From: Acrocarpospora pleiomorpha
Lineage (GTDB): Bacteria > Actinomycetota > Actinomycetes > Streptosporangiales > Streptosporangiaceae
Assembly: GCF_009687885.1 (NCBI RefSeq)
Contig: NZ_BLAF01000007.1
Coordinates: 124,001-188,000 of the forward strand
Length of the DNA: 64,000 bases
Direction of reading: 5' to 3'
Part shown: positions 31,994 to 40,697 of the stretch, piece after piece
Position numbering within the stretch: the stretch's first letter is position 1
How the letters are laid out: every line of letters starts with the position of its first letter
Program-made: the position numbers and the translations under genes
The notes under the pieces: generated by a model
What the model was told of the DNA's origin: nothing
The model's input: the letters and a program-made list of their open reading frames with translations, nothing else
The model's database searches: none

Positions 31994-32605
31994 TCAACCG
32001 CCGGGGCCGGTGTTCTGGATTGGGGCGCCGTCGCCGGTGGTGGGTAGGTCGCCGCGGACTATCGGGGTGTGCGAGGGTCGCGGCGTGGCGGGGGCGGTGG
32101 TGGTGACGCGGCGTGCGCCGGCGACCGCTGTCTTCAGCGTGGCGCGGTCAACGTCGTCGAGAGAGCCCGCCAGTTTGATGAGGTGGTCCTCGTGGACGGC
32201 GACGTACTCGTGGTGGCCACCGCCCTCGCGGTACCAGCCGACCTCGTCGCGCTCGCACCGTACCGGTGCCGTCAGTGGGTTCATGTCCGTTACCGGTACG
32301 CCGGGGCACAGGGCATCGGTCATGGTGCCACGATCGATTCTGAGTTGCACCCGTCGGCCGTCCGTTGAGGAGTAGAAGGCTCCGAATCCCTCGTCGTTGA
32401 TGACGCCGATCGATTGCTCGGCTATCTCGTAGCCTTTCACCTCAACCAGGTAGATCAGGTCCGGTGCCGTGCCTTGGCGGAGGGCCTGGTCGAGTGCGGC
32501 GGGGCTGAGCGATGAGCCGCGGCCGACCAGAAGAGCCCGGCCGAGGAGCACCAGCGCGGTGATCAGAATGGCAAGTCCGAGGAACACCAGCACGGCGCGT
32601 GTCAT
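31994..32605 (-). CDS. Membrane-anchored extracytoplasmic protein of unknown function
   Basis: A 203-aa protein from ATG 32605. Residues ~5-27 form one membrane helix (VLVFLGLAILITALVLLGRALLV). The remainder is a soluble domain with two Cys residues (ALCPGVPV and PVRCERDE) that could form a disulphide outside the cell, followed by a Thr/Pro-rich tail (TTTAPATPRPSHTP). No known domain recognised. It stands alone between the NmrA-like gene and the sugar locus. Confidence 0.7.
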   Translation of the reverse strand: MTRAVLVFLGLAILITALVLLGRALLVGRGSSLSPAALDQALRQGTAPDLIYLVEVKGYEIAEQSIGVINDEGFGAFYSSTDGRRVQLRIDRGTMTDALCPGVPVTDMNPLTAPVRCERDEVGWYREGGGHHEYVAVHEDHLIKLAGSLDDVDRATLKTAVAGARRVTTTAPATPRPSHTPIVRGDLPTTGDGAPIQNTGPGG

Positions 32606-32678
32606 GAGACCACTGTCCAGGACGCTGGGAGAAATCGCGACAGGGTGGGGCCCCAACGCTGGAGCCCCACCCTGAAGG

Positions 32679-34319
32679 TCAGGCCAGGTGGGTCTCGCCG
32701 CACAGATGGACGGTGACGCCGAGTTCGGCGAAGAGGGCGGCCTTGGCGGCGAGCGCCTTGTCGGCTGTGGCCGCGTCAGGGGCGTACGCGACGTTGAGGT
32801 GGTTGGCCTTGTGGCGGGCCATGAACTGGTCGCGGGTGACGCCGTGGAAGACGGCGTGCATGATGGGCCACGCGGGGGTGGTCGCCTGGGAGCGGCGTTC
32901 GGTCTCCTCGGCGGGTAGGGAGATCGCCGAGGCGCGGCCGAGGTCGACGTGGAGGGCGCCGCCCTGGACGAAGACGCGGCTCCAGACGATCTCGCCGGGC
33001 TTGCAGACGCCCTTGATGGTCGATCCGCCGAGCGGGAAGTAGACGGGGTCCTGCCGCCAGCCGACCGCGCCCGCGTATCCGTCGGCGAAGTGCGAAGGGG
33101 GCACCGAGCCGGAGATCTCGAAGACCCAGACGAACTGGCCGTCGTATTCCTCGCCCCAGCGCACGTCGTGCAGGGTGGTCGCCGGGTCGAGGCCCATGGC
33201 GGTCCACAGGCGGTTGGTCACGAGCGCGTCGACCGCGACGCCCTCGTCGGCCTCGTTGAAGTGCGGCAGGGCCTGCCCGTCCCACAGCACCCGCGCCCCG
33301 TCGCGCGAGGTCACCGGCGGGCGGTCGACGTTGTTGAGGATGCCCTCGGCGAGGTCGGAGGCGGGCGAGAGGTCCTTCAGTCCCTGCTGGTACTGGATTC
33401 CCACGGCGTCCAGGCCGAAGTCGTCGCTGATGCGCAGCGCCGCGATGTACATCTTGTACTGCCAGCGCAGCTGCGCGGGGGTGAGTTCGGTGGCTTCGTC
33501 CGTACCGAGGCGGAATGTCATGCCCTTGGCGACGAGCCAGGCACCGATCGCGTCCGCCTCCTGGTCGGACACGGTCTGCATCTCGGCCCAGAGGGCGCTC
33601 TGGGAGAGTCGCTCCTTGTAGATGCCGATCGGGTTGAGCAGCTCGTCGTCGATGATCGCGTTGTACATGCCCATGCATCCCTCGTCGAAGACGCCGATGA
33701 TGGCCTTGTCGGCGAGGAGTTGCCGGGCGAGCGCCTGCCCGAGTGCGCGTTCCGGACTCTCGGGCAGGGCGGGCAGGTCCCGCACATGGGACAGATCATG
33801 CGCGATGGTCCCGTTCTCCACCCAGCTCTTGATGCCCGCCTTGAACCAGTCGTCGGTGAAGTCGACGCTCCAGATCGTCGAATAATCCACGCCCATCTTC
33901 GCCATTCCGGCGTTGAGGCCGAGCAGGCCGACGAGGCCCGGCCAGTCGCCGGCGAAGTTCGCGACGGTGAGGATCGGGCCCTGGTGCGTGCGCAGCCCGG
34001 CGAGCACATGGTGGCTGTACTGCCAGACAGCCTCGGCGACGATGAGCGGCGCGTCGACCGGGATGTTCTTGAACACCTCCAGCCCCATGCGCTGGCTGGA
34101 GATGAAACCGTGGCCGGTGGCCGGGTCGACCGGGTTCGCCCGCAAAACCGTCCAGCCCAGCTCGGCGAAGGCGGCCGTGAGGTCGGCCTCCATCCGCACC
34201 TGGGTGGGCCAGCCCGCCAGGTTGGCGGTAGGCCGCAGGTCTCCGCTGGCGATGAGATAGGCCGTGTCCGGCGAGGAGGCCGGGCGGCTGGCCGGAGCGG
34301 GGAGGGCGTAGCTGTTCAT
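32679..34319 (-). CDS. L-fucose/L-arabinose isomerase family protein
   Basis: A 546-aa protein. ATG 34319 follows CGGAGGAGAC; the long open frame upstream is shadow of the kinase. It has the FucI-like fold features TVANFAGDWPGLVGLLGLNAGM, VFDEGCMGMYNAII (acidic metal-binding region) and the C-terminal HKANHLNVAYAP with the conserved His. Family enzymes convert an aldose to its ketose using Mn2+. The kinase encoded 17 bases upstream would phosphorylate the product. Which sugar (fucose, arabinose, other) cannot be read from sequence. Confidence 0.85.
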   Translation of the reverse strand: MNSYALPAPASRPASSPDTAYLIASGDLRPTANLAGWPTQVRMEADLTAAFAELGWTVLRANPVDPATGHGFISSQRMGLEVFKNIPVDAPLIVAEAVWQYSHHVLAGLRTHQGPILTVANFAGDWPGLVGLLGLNAGMAKMGVDYSTIWSVDFTDDWFKAGIKSWVENGTIAHDLSHVRDLPALPESPERALGQALARQLLADKAIIGVFDEGCMGMYNAIIDDELLNPIGIYKERLSQSALWAEMQTVSDQEADAIGAWLVAKGMTFRLGTDEATELTPAQLRWQYKMYIAALRISDDFGLDAVGIQYQQGLKDLSPASDLAEGILNNVDRPPVTSRDGARVLWDGQALPHFNEADEGVAVDALVTNRLWTAMGLDPATTLHDVRWGEEYDGQFVWVFEISGSVPPSHFADGYAGAVGWRQDPVYFPLGGSTIKGVCKPGEIVWSRVFVQGGALHVDLGRASAISLPAEETERRSQATTPAWPIMHAVFHGVTRDQFMARHKANHLNVAYAPDAATADKALAAKAALFAELGVTVHLCGETHLA

Positions 34320-34336
34320 TGTGTCTCCTCCGAGGG

Positions 34337-35803
34337 TCACGCGAGCATCCGTTCCCGGGCCGCGAGCGTGTGGGCGATGGTTCGGGTGGCCGGATAGAGC
34401 TCGCGGTACAGCGCGTACAGCTCGTCGTAGCCGGAGCGCAGCGCGGGATCCGGGGTGATGGTCCGCGCGGGTGGGTTCCAGTCGGTGATGGCGGCCGAGA
34501 CGGTCGTGCGCGCCGCGAGGTAGGCGGCGCCGTAGGCCGCCCCGATGGTCGTGGCCGGGATGATCTGGGGCAGGCCGGTGACGTCGCTGACGATGCGCGT
34601 CCACAGCTCGCCGCGCGTGCCGCCGCCGACCGCGACGACGCGTTCGACGTGCGCGCCCGCGGCGTGGAGCGCCTCGACGTTGTGGCGTACGCCGAGGGCG
34701 GTCGCCTCCAGCGCGGCCCGGTAGAGATCGCCCCTGGTGTGGCTGAGGGTCAGACCGGCGATGACGCCGCGGGCGTCCGGGTCCTGCAGGGGGGTGCGCT
34801 CGCCCGCGAAGTACGGCAGGACGAGCAGGCCGTGCGCCCCCGGCCCGGACTCTTCGGCCTCGGCGAGGAGGGTGGCGTAGTCGGGCGCGCCGACGAGGTC
34901 GCGCAGCCAGGTCGTGAGCGCGCCGGAGGTCGCCATGCCGCCCGCGAGGTTGTGCGAGCCGCGGAACGCGCCGACCGTGCCCCACATGGACGGCGTCCTG
35001 AGCGGTCGTTCGACGGTGGCGATCAGGAACATGGTCGTGCCGTACATCAGCATGAGGTCGCCCGGGTTCTGGGCGTCGACGCTCACGGCCTCGGTCCACG
35101 CGTCGATCGAGCCGGTGATGACGGGAGTGCCGGCGGGGATGCCCGCGACCGGTTCCCGGGTCGTCCCGGCGATCTCGTCGGACCAGGCGAGCGCCGGCAG
35201 CTCCAGCTGCGGCGCGATATGCCCGGCCCACGGCCGGTGCCAGTCGACGGCGCGGATGTCGAACATCGGCGTGCACTGGCTCGCCGAGTGGTAGTCCAGC
35301 GTGTACGCCCCGGTGAGGCGATACGCGAGCCACGAGGCGGGCATGAACAGGCGGCGGGCGCGGCTCCAGGTGGCCGGTTCGTTCTCGGCGACCCATCGGA
35401 GCTTCGGCCCGACGGCCTGGGAGGACAGGACGGAGCCGCACCGGTCGAGGATCGCCTCCGGGCCGCCGAGTTCGGCGGTGAGGTCCTCGATCTGGGTGGC
35501 CGCGCGGGTGTCGACGCCGTAGAGGATCGCCGGTCGCAGCGGCAGGCCGTCCTCGTCCGTCAGCAGCACGCACGGTCCCATGCCGCTGACGCCCACGGCC
35601 GCGATCTCGGCCCCGGCGGTCAGTTCGGCGGCGAGTTCGCGGAACTCGATCCACCACAGCTCGCCGTCCATCTCGACGTGGCCGGGCCGCGGGCGGCTGA
35701 CCTCGTGTTCGCGTACGGCGGAGGCCAGCAGCCGCCCAGTTTCGTCCACCAGCACGCCCTTGCTGCTCGACGTGCCGATGTCGACGCCCAGAAAGGATTT
35801 CAC
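34337..35803 (-). CDS. FGGY-family carbohydrate kinase (xylulokinase-like)
   Basis: A 488-aa sugar kinase. The N-terminal ATPase fold is GVDIGTSSSKGVLVDETGR, YGVDTRAATQIEDL carries the catalytic Asp region, and VVAVGGGTRGELWTRIVSDV is the C-terminal FGGY ATP-binding signature. It should phosphorylate a ketose or polyol, most simply the product of the neighbouring isomerase. It overlaps the LacI stop by four bases and is followed by the isomerase, so regulator, kinase and isomerase form one transcription unit. Confidence 0.9.
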   Translation of the reverse strand: MKSFLGVDIGTSSSKGVLVDETGRLLASAVREHEVSRPRPGHVEMDGELWWIEFRELAAELTAGAEIAAVGVSGMGPCVLLTDEDGLPLRPAILYGVDTRAATQIEDLTAELGGPEAILDRCGSVLSSQAVGPKLRWVAENEPATWSRARRLFMPASWLAYRLTGAYTLDYHSASQCTPMFDIRAVDWHRPWAGHIAPQLELPALAWSDEIAGTTREPVAGIPAGTPVITGSIDAWTEAVSVDAQNPGDLMLMYGTTMFLIATVERPLRTPSMWGTVGAFRGSHNLAGGMATSGALTTWLRDLVGAPDYATLLAEAEESGPGAHGLLVLPYFAGERTPLQDPDARGVIAGLTLSHTRGDLYRAALEATALGVRHNVEALHAAGAHVERVVAVGGGTRGELWTRIVSDVTGLPQIIPATTIGAAYGAAYLAARTTVSAAITDWNPPARTITPDPALRSGYDELYALYRELYPATRTIAHTLAARERMLA

Positions 35804-36792
35804 TGCATCTCCCCTAATGTGCGGTCGGCGCGCAGGACCACCGTCCGCGCGGGGCCGTCGTCGCCGGCGATGCGGTCGAGCAGCACGCCCGCCGCCGCCT
35901 CGCCGAGCTTCCTGGCGGGCAGGTCGACGACGCGGATGCCTCGTCGCCCGAAGGACGCGAACGGCAGGTCGCCGAAGACGGCGAGGCCGAACCCGGGCGG
36001 CGCGAGCCCCGCATCATGCAGGGCGTCGAGCGCTCCGGCCGCCATCAGGTTGTTGGCGACGACCGCGGCGTCCGGCGGCTCGCGCAGGGCGAGCAGCTCC
36101 GCCATGGCGGCGCGGCCGCCGTCGACGCGGTAGTCGGCGTAGCGCAGCAGCTCGTCGTCGCCCGCGCCGTGGCGGTCGCGGCTGGCCTGCTGCCAGCCCT
36201 CCATGCGGAGCTGGGCGGTCTCGACCGAGCTGGGCCCGGTGATGCAGGCCACCCGCGAGAACCCGGCGGCGAAGAGCGACTCCGCGGCCGACAGCCCGCC
36301 GGCCCGGTTGTCGACGGTGACGGCGTCGATGTCGGGCCGGTTCAGGCTCCGGTCGACGGCGACGACAGGACGTTTGTCCGCGATGAGCCTGCTGACGTCG
36401 CTGGTGGCGTCGGCCGGGGCCAGGATGACGCCGGCCATGTGCTCGGCGATCGCGATGTCGATGTACGTCGCCTCGCGGGCCGGGTCGTCGTCGGTGTTGC
36501 ACAGCACGACCGAGTAGCCGCCTGCCCGGGCTCTGTTCTCCACGCCGCGGGCGAGCGCGGTGAAGAACGGGTTCTCGATGTCCGGGATGATCAGCGCGAT
36601 GACCTCGGAGTACTGGCGGCGCAGCCGCCGGGCGGTCCGGTTGGGTGTGAAGGCCAGCTCCGCGGCGGCGGCGCGCACGCGCCGTTCTGACTCCGGGGAG
36701 ACCCGCGCTCCGTTCATCACCCGGCTCACGGTGGCCGCGGAGACTCCGGCGCGAGCGGCCACCTGGTAGATCGTCACCTTCGCGTCGGCCAT
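35800..36792 (-). CDS. LacI family transcriptional regulator A
   Basis: A 330-aa repressor. ATG 36792 gives MADAKVTIYQVAARAGVSAATVSRVMNGARVSPESERRVRAAAAEL, the LacI DNA-binding head and hinge. The periplasmic-binding-like domain follows (ALIIPDIENPFFTALARGVENRA, GVILAPADA, VVAVDRSLN). It is closely similar to regulator B at 40698-41693 (FTPN-TARRLR, VLCNTDD), so the two probably read the same operator. It is co-transcribed with the kinase, isomerase and DUF624 genes. Confidence 0.93.
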   Translation of the reverse strand: MADAKVTIYQVAARAGVSAATVSRVMNGARVSPESERRVRAAAAELAFTPNRTARRLRRQYSEVIALIIPDIENPFFTALARGVENRARAGGYSVVLCNTDDDPAREATYIDIAIAEHMAGVILAPADATSDVSRLIADKRPVVAVDRSLNRPDIDAVTVDNRAGGLSAAESLFAAGFSRVACITGPSSVETAQLRMEGWQQASRDRHGAGDDELLRYADYRVDGGRAAMAELLALREPPDAAVVANNLMAAGALDALHDAGLAPPGFGLAVFGDLPFASFGRRGIRVVDLPARKLGEAAAGVLLDRIAGDDGPARTVVLRADRTLGEMQ

Positions 36793-36808
36793 CCGGTCCC
36801 GCCTGGGG

Positions 36809-37441
36809 TCATTGCCGCGAACCCTGAAGTTCGTCGATCTCGCCGAGGAGCGCGAGCGTCTGGGTGGCCGTGATCGCGAGCAGCAGCGGCAGGACCACGA
36901 CGGCCAGGACGCCGGTCGAGGCCGCGACCGCGAAGCCGCCCAGCCAGCCCAGGCCGACGAGCGTGAACGCCCAGCTCGGCCGGTACGCGACGAGGATCGC
37001 CCCGCCCCGCAACGCTTGCAGGCCGTACCGCCCGCGAAGCGCGCCATATACGAGCGAGTACGGGAAGACGAGCAGCAACCCGGCGGCGCCCAGAGTGGCG
37101 GCCAGCGCGGCGGCTCCGCCCGAGGCCAGCCCGAACCCGGCGAGCGACACACCTGCCGCGAGCAGCAGCGCGAGCGCCGGATCGACCTGGCGCAGCATGG
37201 CCAGGCGCGGGCCGTCGCCACACGCCAGAGCGGCGGCGAACCGGGCGAGACCGGTCAGCGCGAGCGCGATCGGCACAGTCGCCGCGGCCAGCATCCACGT
37301 CGGGGCCGCGGCGAGGATCGCCACCAGGAGCGGGACCGCCGCGGCGAGGCCGAACACGCCCGCGGCGAGGCAGCGAGGCAGCTCGTGCCAGCACGCCTGC
37401 ACGCCGCTCTTGACCAGCCACGGCAGCGTCGCGGTGCGCAT
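36809..37441 (-). CDS. DUF624 (YesL-like) membrane protein of the sugar locus
   Basis: A 210-aa integral membrane protein starting at ATG 37441, which overlaps the MalG-type permease stop by one base (TGATG). It has about five hydrophobic segments (AAGVFGLAAAVPLLVAILAA, ATVPIALALTGLARFAAALA, LALLLAAGVSLAGFGLAS). DUF624/YesL proteins are repeatedly found beside MalFG-type sugar transporters, but their function is not established. The pattern and position fit; no enzymatic motif is visible. Confidence 0.75.
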   Translation of the reverse strand: MRTATLPWLVKSGVQACWHELPRCLAAGVFGLAAAVPLLVAILAAAPTWMLAAATVPIALALTGLARFAAALACGDGPRLAMLRQVDPALALLLAAGVSLAGFGLASGGAAALAATLGAAGLLLVFPYSLVYGALRGRYGLQALRGGAILVAYRPSWAFTLVGLGWLGGFAVAASTGVLAVVVLPLLLAITATQTLALLGEIDELQGSRQ

Positions 37442-38274
37442 CAGAGCTTCAGCCCGCTCGACGCGATGGACTGCACGATGTAACGCTGCGCCGCGATGAA
37501 CACGACCAGGACCGGGACGATCGCCATCGCGATTCCCGCCGCGATGGTGCCCAGGGATCCGGTGGAGAACCGGCCGGCGAGCAGGACCAGGCCGACCGGA
37601 AGCGTCTGGCGCTCGGTGTCGCTGATCATCACCAGCGGTAGCAGCAGGTCGTTCCACCAGTAGGTGAAGCACAGGATGCCGAGCGTCGCGATCGACGGCC
37701 CGGACAGCGGCAGGATGACCCGGGCGAAGGTGCGGAACCGGCCCGCGCCGTCGATCTTCGCGGCCTCCTCCAGCTCGCGGGGCAGCGACAGGAAGTGCTG
37801 GCGCAGCAGGAAGATCCCGAACGCGCTGAAGATGCCCGGCAGGATGAGCGCCCACAGCGTGTTGGTCAGGCCGATCTTCGACATGACCAGGAAGAGCGGG
37901 ACGATCGTGACCTGGATCGGGATCATGAGCGACCCGATGACGACGGCGAACAGCACGCCCTTGCCGCGGAAGTGCAGCCGGGCGAAGGCGTACGCGGCCG
38001 TCGAGCAGGTGATCAGCTGCGCGGCGGTGACCGTGCCCGACACGATGATCGAGTTCAGGAAGAACCGGAAGTACGGCACCTGCTCGGCGACCTGGCCGAA
38101 GTTGCGCACCGTGAGGTTCTCGGCGTGAAAGGCCGGCGGCAGGCGGTACAGCTCCGCGTCGGAGCCGGAGAAGGCGCCACGGAAGATCCACAGGAACGGC
38201 GCGGTGATGGCGAGGGCGGCGACGGCCAGGACCAGGAAGGTCAGGACGCGGGCGGTCAGGTGACGGATGCTCAT
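37441..38274 (-). CDS. Carbohydrate ABC transporter permease (MalG type)
   Basis: A 277-aa membrane protein. ATG 38274 overlaps the MalF-type stop (ATGA). Six helices; the EAA loop ELEEAAKIDGAGRFRTFARVILPLSGP is clear near residue 180, and the C-terminal QRYIVQSIASSGLKL is the MalG-type end. It pairs with the permease at 38271-39233. No ATPase gene is present in the locus, so a shared MsiK-like ATPase is probably used, as is usual in actinomycetes. Confidence 0.93.
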   Translation of the reverse strand: MSIRHLTARVLTFLVLAVAALAITAPFLWIFRGAFSGSDAELYRLPPAFHAENLTVRNFGQVAEQVPYFRFFLNSIIVSGTVTAAQLITCSTAAYAFARLHFRGKGVLFAVVIGSLMIPIQVTIVPLFLVMSKIGLTNTLWALILPGIFSAFGIFLLRQHFLSLPRELEEAAKIDGAGRFRTFARVILPLSGPSIATLGILCFTYWWNDLLLPLVMISDTERQTLPVGLVLLAGRFSTGSLGTIAAGIAMAIVPVLVVFIAAQRYIVQSIASSGLKL

Positions 38275-39233
38275 GAGTAGTGCGTCCATCTGCGCGAGAA
38301 CCAGAACTGGATGGCGGTGAGCACGACGAGGACGAGCGCGAAGGTGATGCCGATCGCGGAGGCGTAGCCGAGGTCGAAGTCCCCGAACGCCCGGTCGTAG
38401 AGGTATTCCACGATCGTGCGGCTGGAGTCGCCCGGGCCGCCCTGGGTGAGCACGCGCGGCTCGGCGAAGATCTGGAAGGAGTTGATGGTGTTGATCACGA
38501 CGAGGAAGAAGATGGTGGGCGAGAGCAGCGGGAAGGTGATCCGCCAGAACCTGGTCCAGGCGCCGGCGCCGTCCACGATGGCCGCCTCCCGCAGCTGGTT
38601 CGGGATCGACTGCAGGCCGGCGATGTAGACGAGGATCGAGAACCCGATCGTCTTCCAGGAGTTGACGATGATGACCGAGATCGGGGCGAAGGCCGAGGAG
38701 CCGAGCCAGTCGATCCGGTCGATGTCGACCAGGCCGAGCAGGTAGTTGACCAGGCCGAGGTCCTTGTTGAGCAGGAACCGCCAGATCAGGGCGACCGCGG
38801 AGGCCGACACGACGAAGGGGAACAGGAAGGACAGTCGGAAGAAGCCGCGCAGCCAGCGGGGCATCCGCGTTTCGAGCAGCACCGCGAGCAGGAGCCCGAG
38901 AACGACGTTGACGGCGAGGATCGCGAGCGCCATGTAGGTCGTCGAGCCGTAGACCCCGAGCAGCCGCTCGTCGTGCAGGAGCCGGTCGAAGTTGTCGAGG
39001 CCGACGAACGTGCCGTCGCTGAGCAGGTTCCAGTTGTAGAAGCTCAGCCCGAGCACGCCCACGGTCGGGGCGAGGACGAAGACGAGGAACATGAGGATCG
39101 ACGGCGTCAGGAACGCCAGCGCGGCCGGCCCGTCTCCCCTTCGGGTGCGCAGGGCCGGGGGCCCGGGGTCGGCGACCGCTGACTTTTCATAGTGGTCGCC
39201 GGCCCCGGGCCGCAGTGTGCTACTGGTTGTCAT
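38271..39233 (-). CDS. Carbohydrate ABC transporter permease (MalF type)
   Basis: A 320-aa membrane protein, ATG 39233. A 40-residue cytoplasmic leader precedes the first helix (LTPSILMFLVFVLAPTVGVLGLSFYNWN). The EAA loop QLREAAIVDGAGAWTRFWRITFPLLSP is present. It lies 10 bases after the sugar-binding lipoprotein gene. Confidence 0.93.
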   Translation of the reverse strand: MTTSSTLRPGAGDHYEKSAVADPGPPALRTRRGDGPAALAFLTPSILMFLVFVLAPTVGVLGLSFYNWNLLSDGTFVGLDNFDRLLHDERLLGVYGSTTYMALAILAVNVVLGLLLAVLLETRMPRWLRGFFRLSFLFPFVVSASAVALIWRFLLNKDLGLVNYLLGLVDIDRIDWLGSSAFAPISVIIVNSWKTIGFSILVYIAGLQSIPNQLREAAIVDGAGAWTRFWRITFPLLSPTIFFLVVINTINSFQIFAEPRVLTQGGPGDSSRTIVEYLYDRAFGDFDLGYASAIGITFALVLVVLTAIQFWFSRRWTHYS

Positions 39234-39243
39234 GATCTGCCTT

Positions 39244-40569
39244 TCAGCAGGTGACGATGCCGCTCAGTTCACTCTGCAGGCTCTTGAGGCCGTCGGAGAC
39301 CGGGGTCTCGGCCGCGAAGATCTGCTGCAGGTGGCGGAGGACGGTCGACTCGAACGTGCTGTACTTCGCCGGGGCGGGGTACGGCACGAGCGTCGGATAC
39401 TTGTCGATGCTGTTGTAGTAAAGGTCGGAGTTGGCGGGAGGAACGCCGACCTTGGAGATCGTCTCCGCCACCGAGCGCCGCGACGGGATGGAGTCGCCTG
39501 GCTTGTCAGGGGTCCCGACGTACTGCTTCTCTATCTCGTCGCTGACGGTGAACTTCTGGTACTCCCAGGCGAGGTCCGGGTTCTGCGACGACTTGAGGAT
39601 CGGGTACCCGGCGCCGCCGAACACCGTCTTGTAGGTGTCGCCCTTGGGGTAGAGCTGGATGTCGAACGCCTTGAACCCCGCCGGGAGGAAGGTGGCGATC
39701 GGCCACCGGCCCGCGCCGAACATGGCGACCTGGCCGTTCTGGAACCGGGTGAAGACATCGCTCATCGGCATCGGCGCCGGGGCGATCCCCTCTTTGATCA
39801 GGTCGTTGAGGAAGGTGACGGCCTTGTTGACCTGGGGGGTGTCGGCCGTGGCCGTGCAGACGTCGTCGCTGGTGAGGTTGCCGCCGGCGTTGGCGACCCA
39901 GGGCATGATGCCGGGGAAGATCTCGTTGCTGGCCCAAGTGAAGCCGTACTGGTCGGGTTTGCCGTCGTTGTTGGTGTCGGCGGTGAGCTTCTTGGCGGTG
40001 GCCTTGAAGTCGTCCCAGGTCCAGTCGGCGCTCGGCGGCTGCACACCGGCCTTCTTGAAGACGTCGGTGTTGTAGTAGACGACCATGTCGTTCCAGCCGT
40101 AGGTGAGCGTGACGACGTCGCCCTTGACGGTGAATCCGTCGATGAGGCCCTGGGCGATGTCGTCGACGATCGCCTTCGCGCCGGCGTCCTTGTCGAGGTA
40201 GGCGTTGATCGGCTGGACGAGGTTGTTGGCGTGCACGAACTGGGCGCCCTCGCCGGAGATGACCATCAGGTCGGGGCGCTTGCCCGACGCGATGAGCGTC
40301 GCGACGTTCGCGTAGTAGGTGCCCCAGTTCTCGCCGGTGACCGGGGTGAGGGTGACCTTGACATCGGCGTGCGAGGCCATGAAGGAGTCGGCCGTGGCCT
40401 TGTTTCCGCTCTCGGCGGCGGGGCCGTAGTTCCAGTAGACGATTTCGAGTGATTTGTTGCCGGACGACGACGGCGGCGTGTCCGAGCCGCTTGCGCAACC
40501 CGCAAGGGCGGTCGCCGCCAGCGCGGTGACCGCGCAGGCCAGCGCGACCTTGCGCTGGGGGATGTTCAT
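39244..40569 (-). CDS. Sugar ABC transporter solute-binding lipoprotein
   Basis: A 441-aa SBP family 1 protein. ATG 40569 follows GAGGGACGCAGG. The signal peptide ends in the lipobox LAGC with Cys25. LEIVYWNYGPAAESGNKATADSFM and KRPDLMVISGEGAQFVHANNLVQPINAYL are typical of oligosaccharide-binding proteins. It is the first gene of the transporter operon and is preceded by a perfect GAAATCGATTTC operator. Confidence 0.93.
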   Translation of the reverse strand: MNIPQRKVALACAVTALAATALAGCASGSDTPPSSSGNKSLEIVYWNYGPAAESGNKATADSFMASHADVKVTLTPVTGENWGTYYANVATLIASGKRPDLMVISGEGAQFVHANNLVQPINAYLDKDAGAKAIVDDIAQGLIDGFTVKGDVVTLTYGWNDMVVYYNTDVFKKAGVQPPSADWTWDDFKATAKKLTADTNNDGKPDQYGFTWASNEIFPGIMPWVANAGGNLTSDDVCTATADTPQVNKAVTFLNDLIKEGIAPAPMPMSDVFTRFQNGQVAMFGAGRWPIATFLPAGFKAFDIQLYPKGDTYKTVFGGAGYPILKSSQNPDLAWEYQKFTVSDEIEKQYVGTPDKPGDSIPSRRSVAETISKVGVPPANSDLYYNSIDKYPTLVPYPAPAKYSTFESTVLRHLQQIFAAETPVSDGLKSLQSELSGIVTC

Positions 40570-40620
40570 AGGCCTGCGTCCCTCTCTAACAGCTGTGGGG
40601 TGCGCCACAGTGAAGTCTAA

Positions 40621-40637
40621 GAAATCGATTTCGTCAA
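40621..40637 (-). promoter_or_regulatory. LacI operator overlapping the sugar-transporter promoter
   Basis: GAAATCGATTTC (40621-40632) is a perfect 12-bp palindrome of LacI/CcpA-like type, 52 bases before the binding-protein start. On the minus strand TTGACG (40637-40632) is a good -35 element immediately beside it, so repressor binding would block the promoter. Confidence 0.75.
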
Positions 40638-40697
40638 GAGTCGATTGAGAAGTCTGCAGAACGCCCTCTGATCAGGGAGATAACGTCCTGGCATCGA

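Noticed and set aside
32679-35657. 992-codon minus frame covering both isomerase and kinase genes
   Set aside because: Only the part from ATG 34319 downstream is the isomerase; the upstream half is an out-of-frame reading of the kinase gene.
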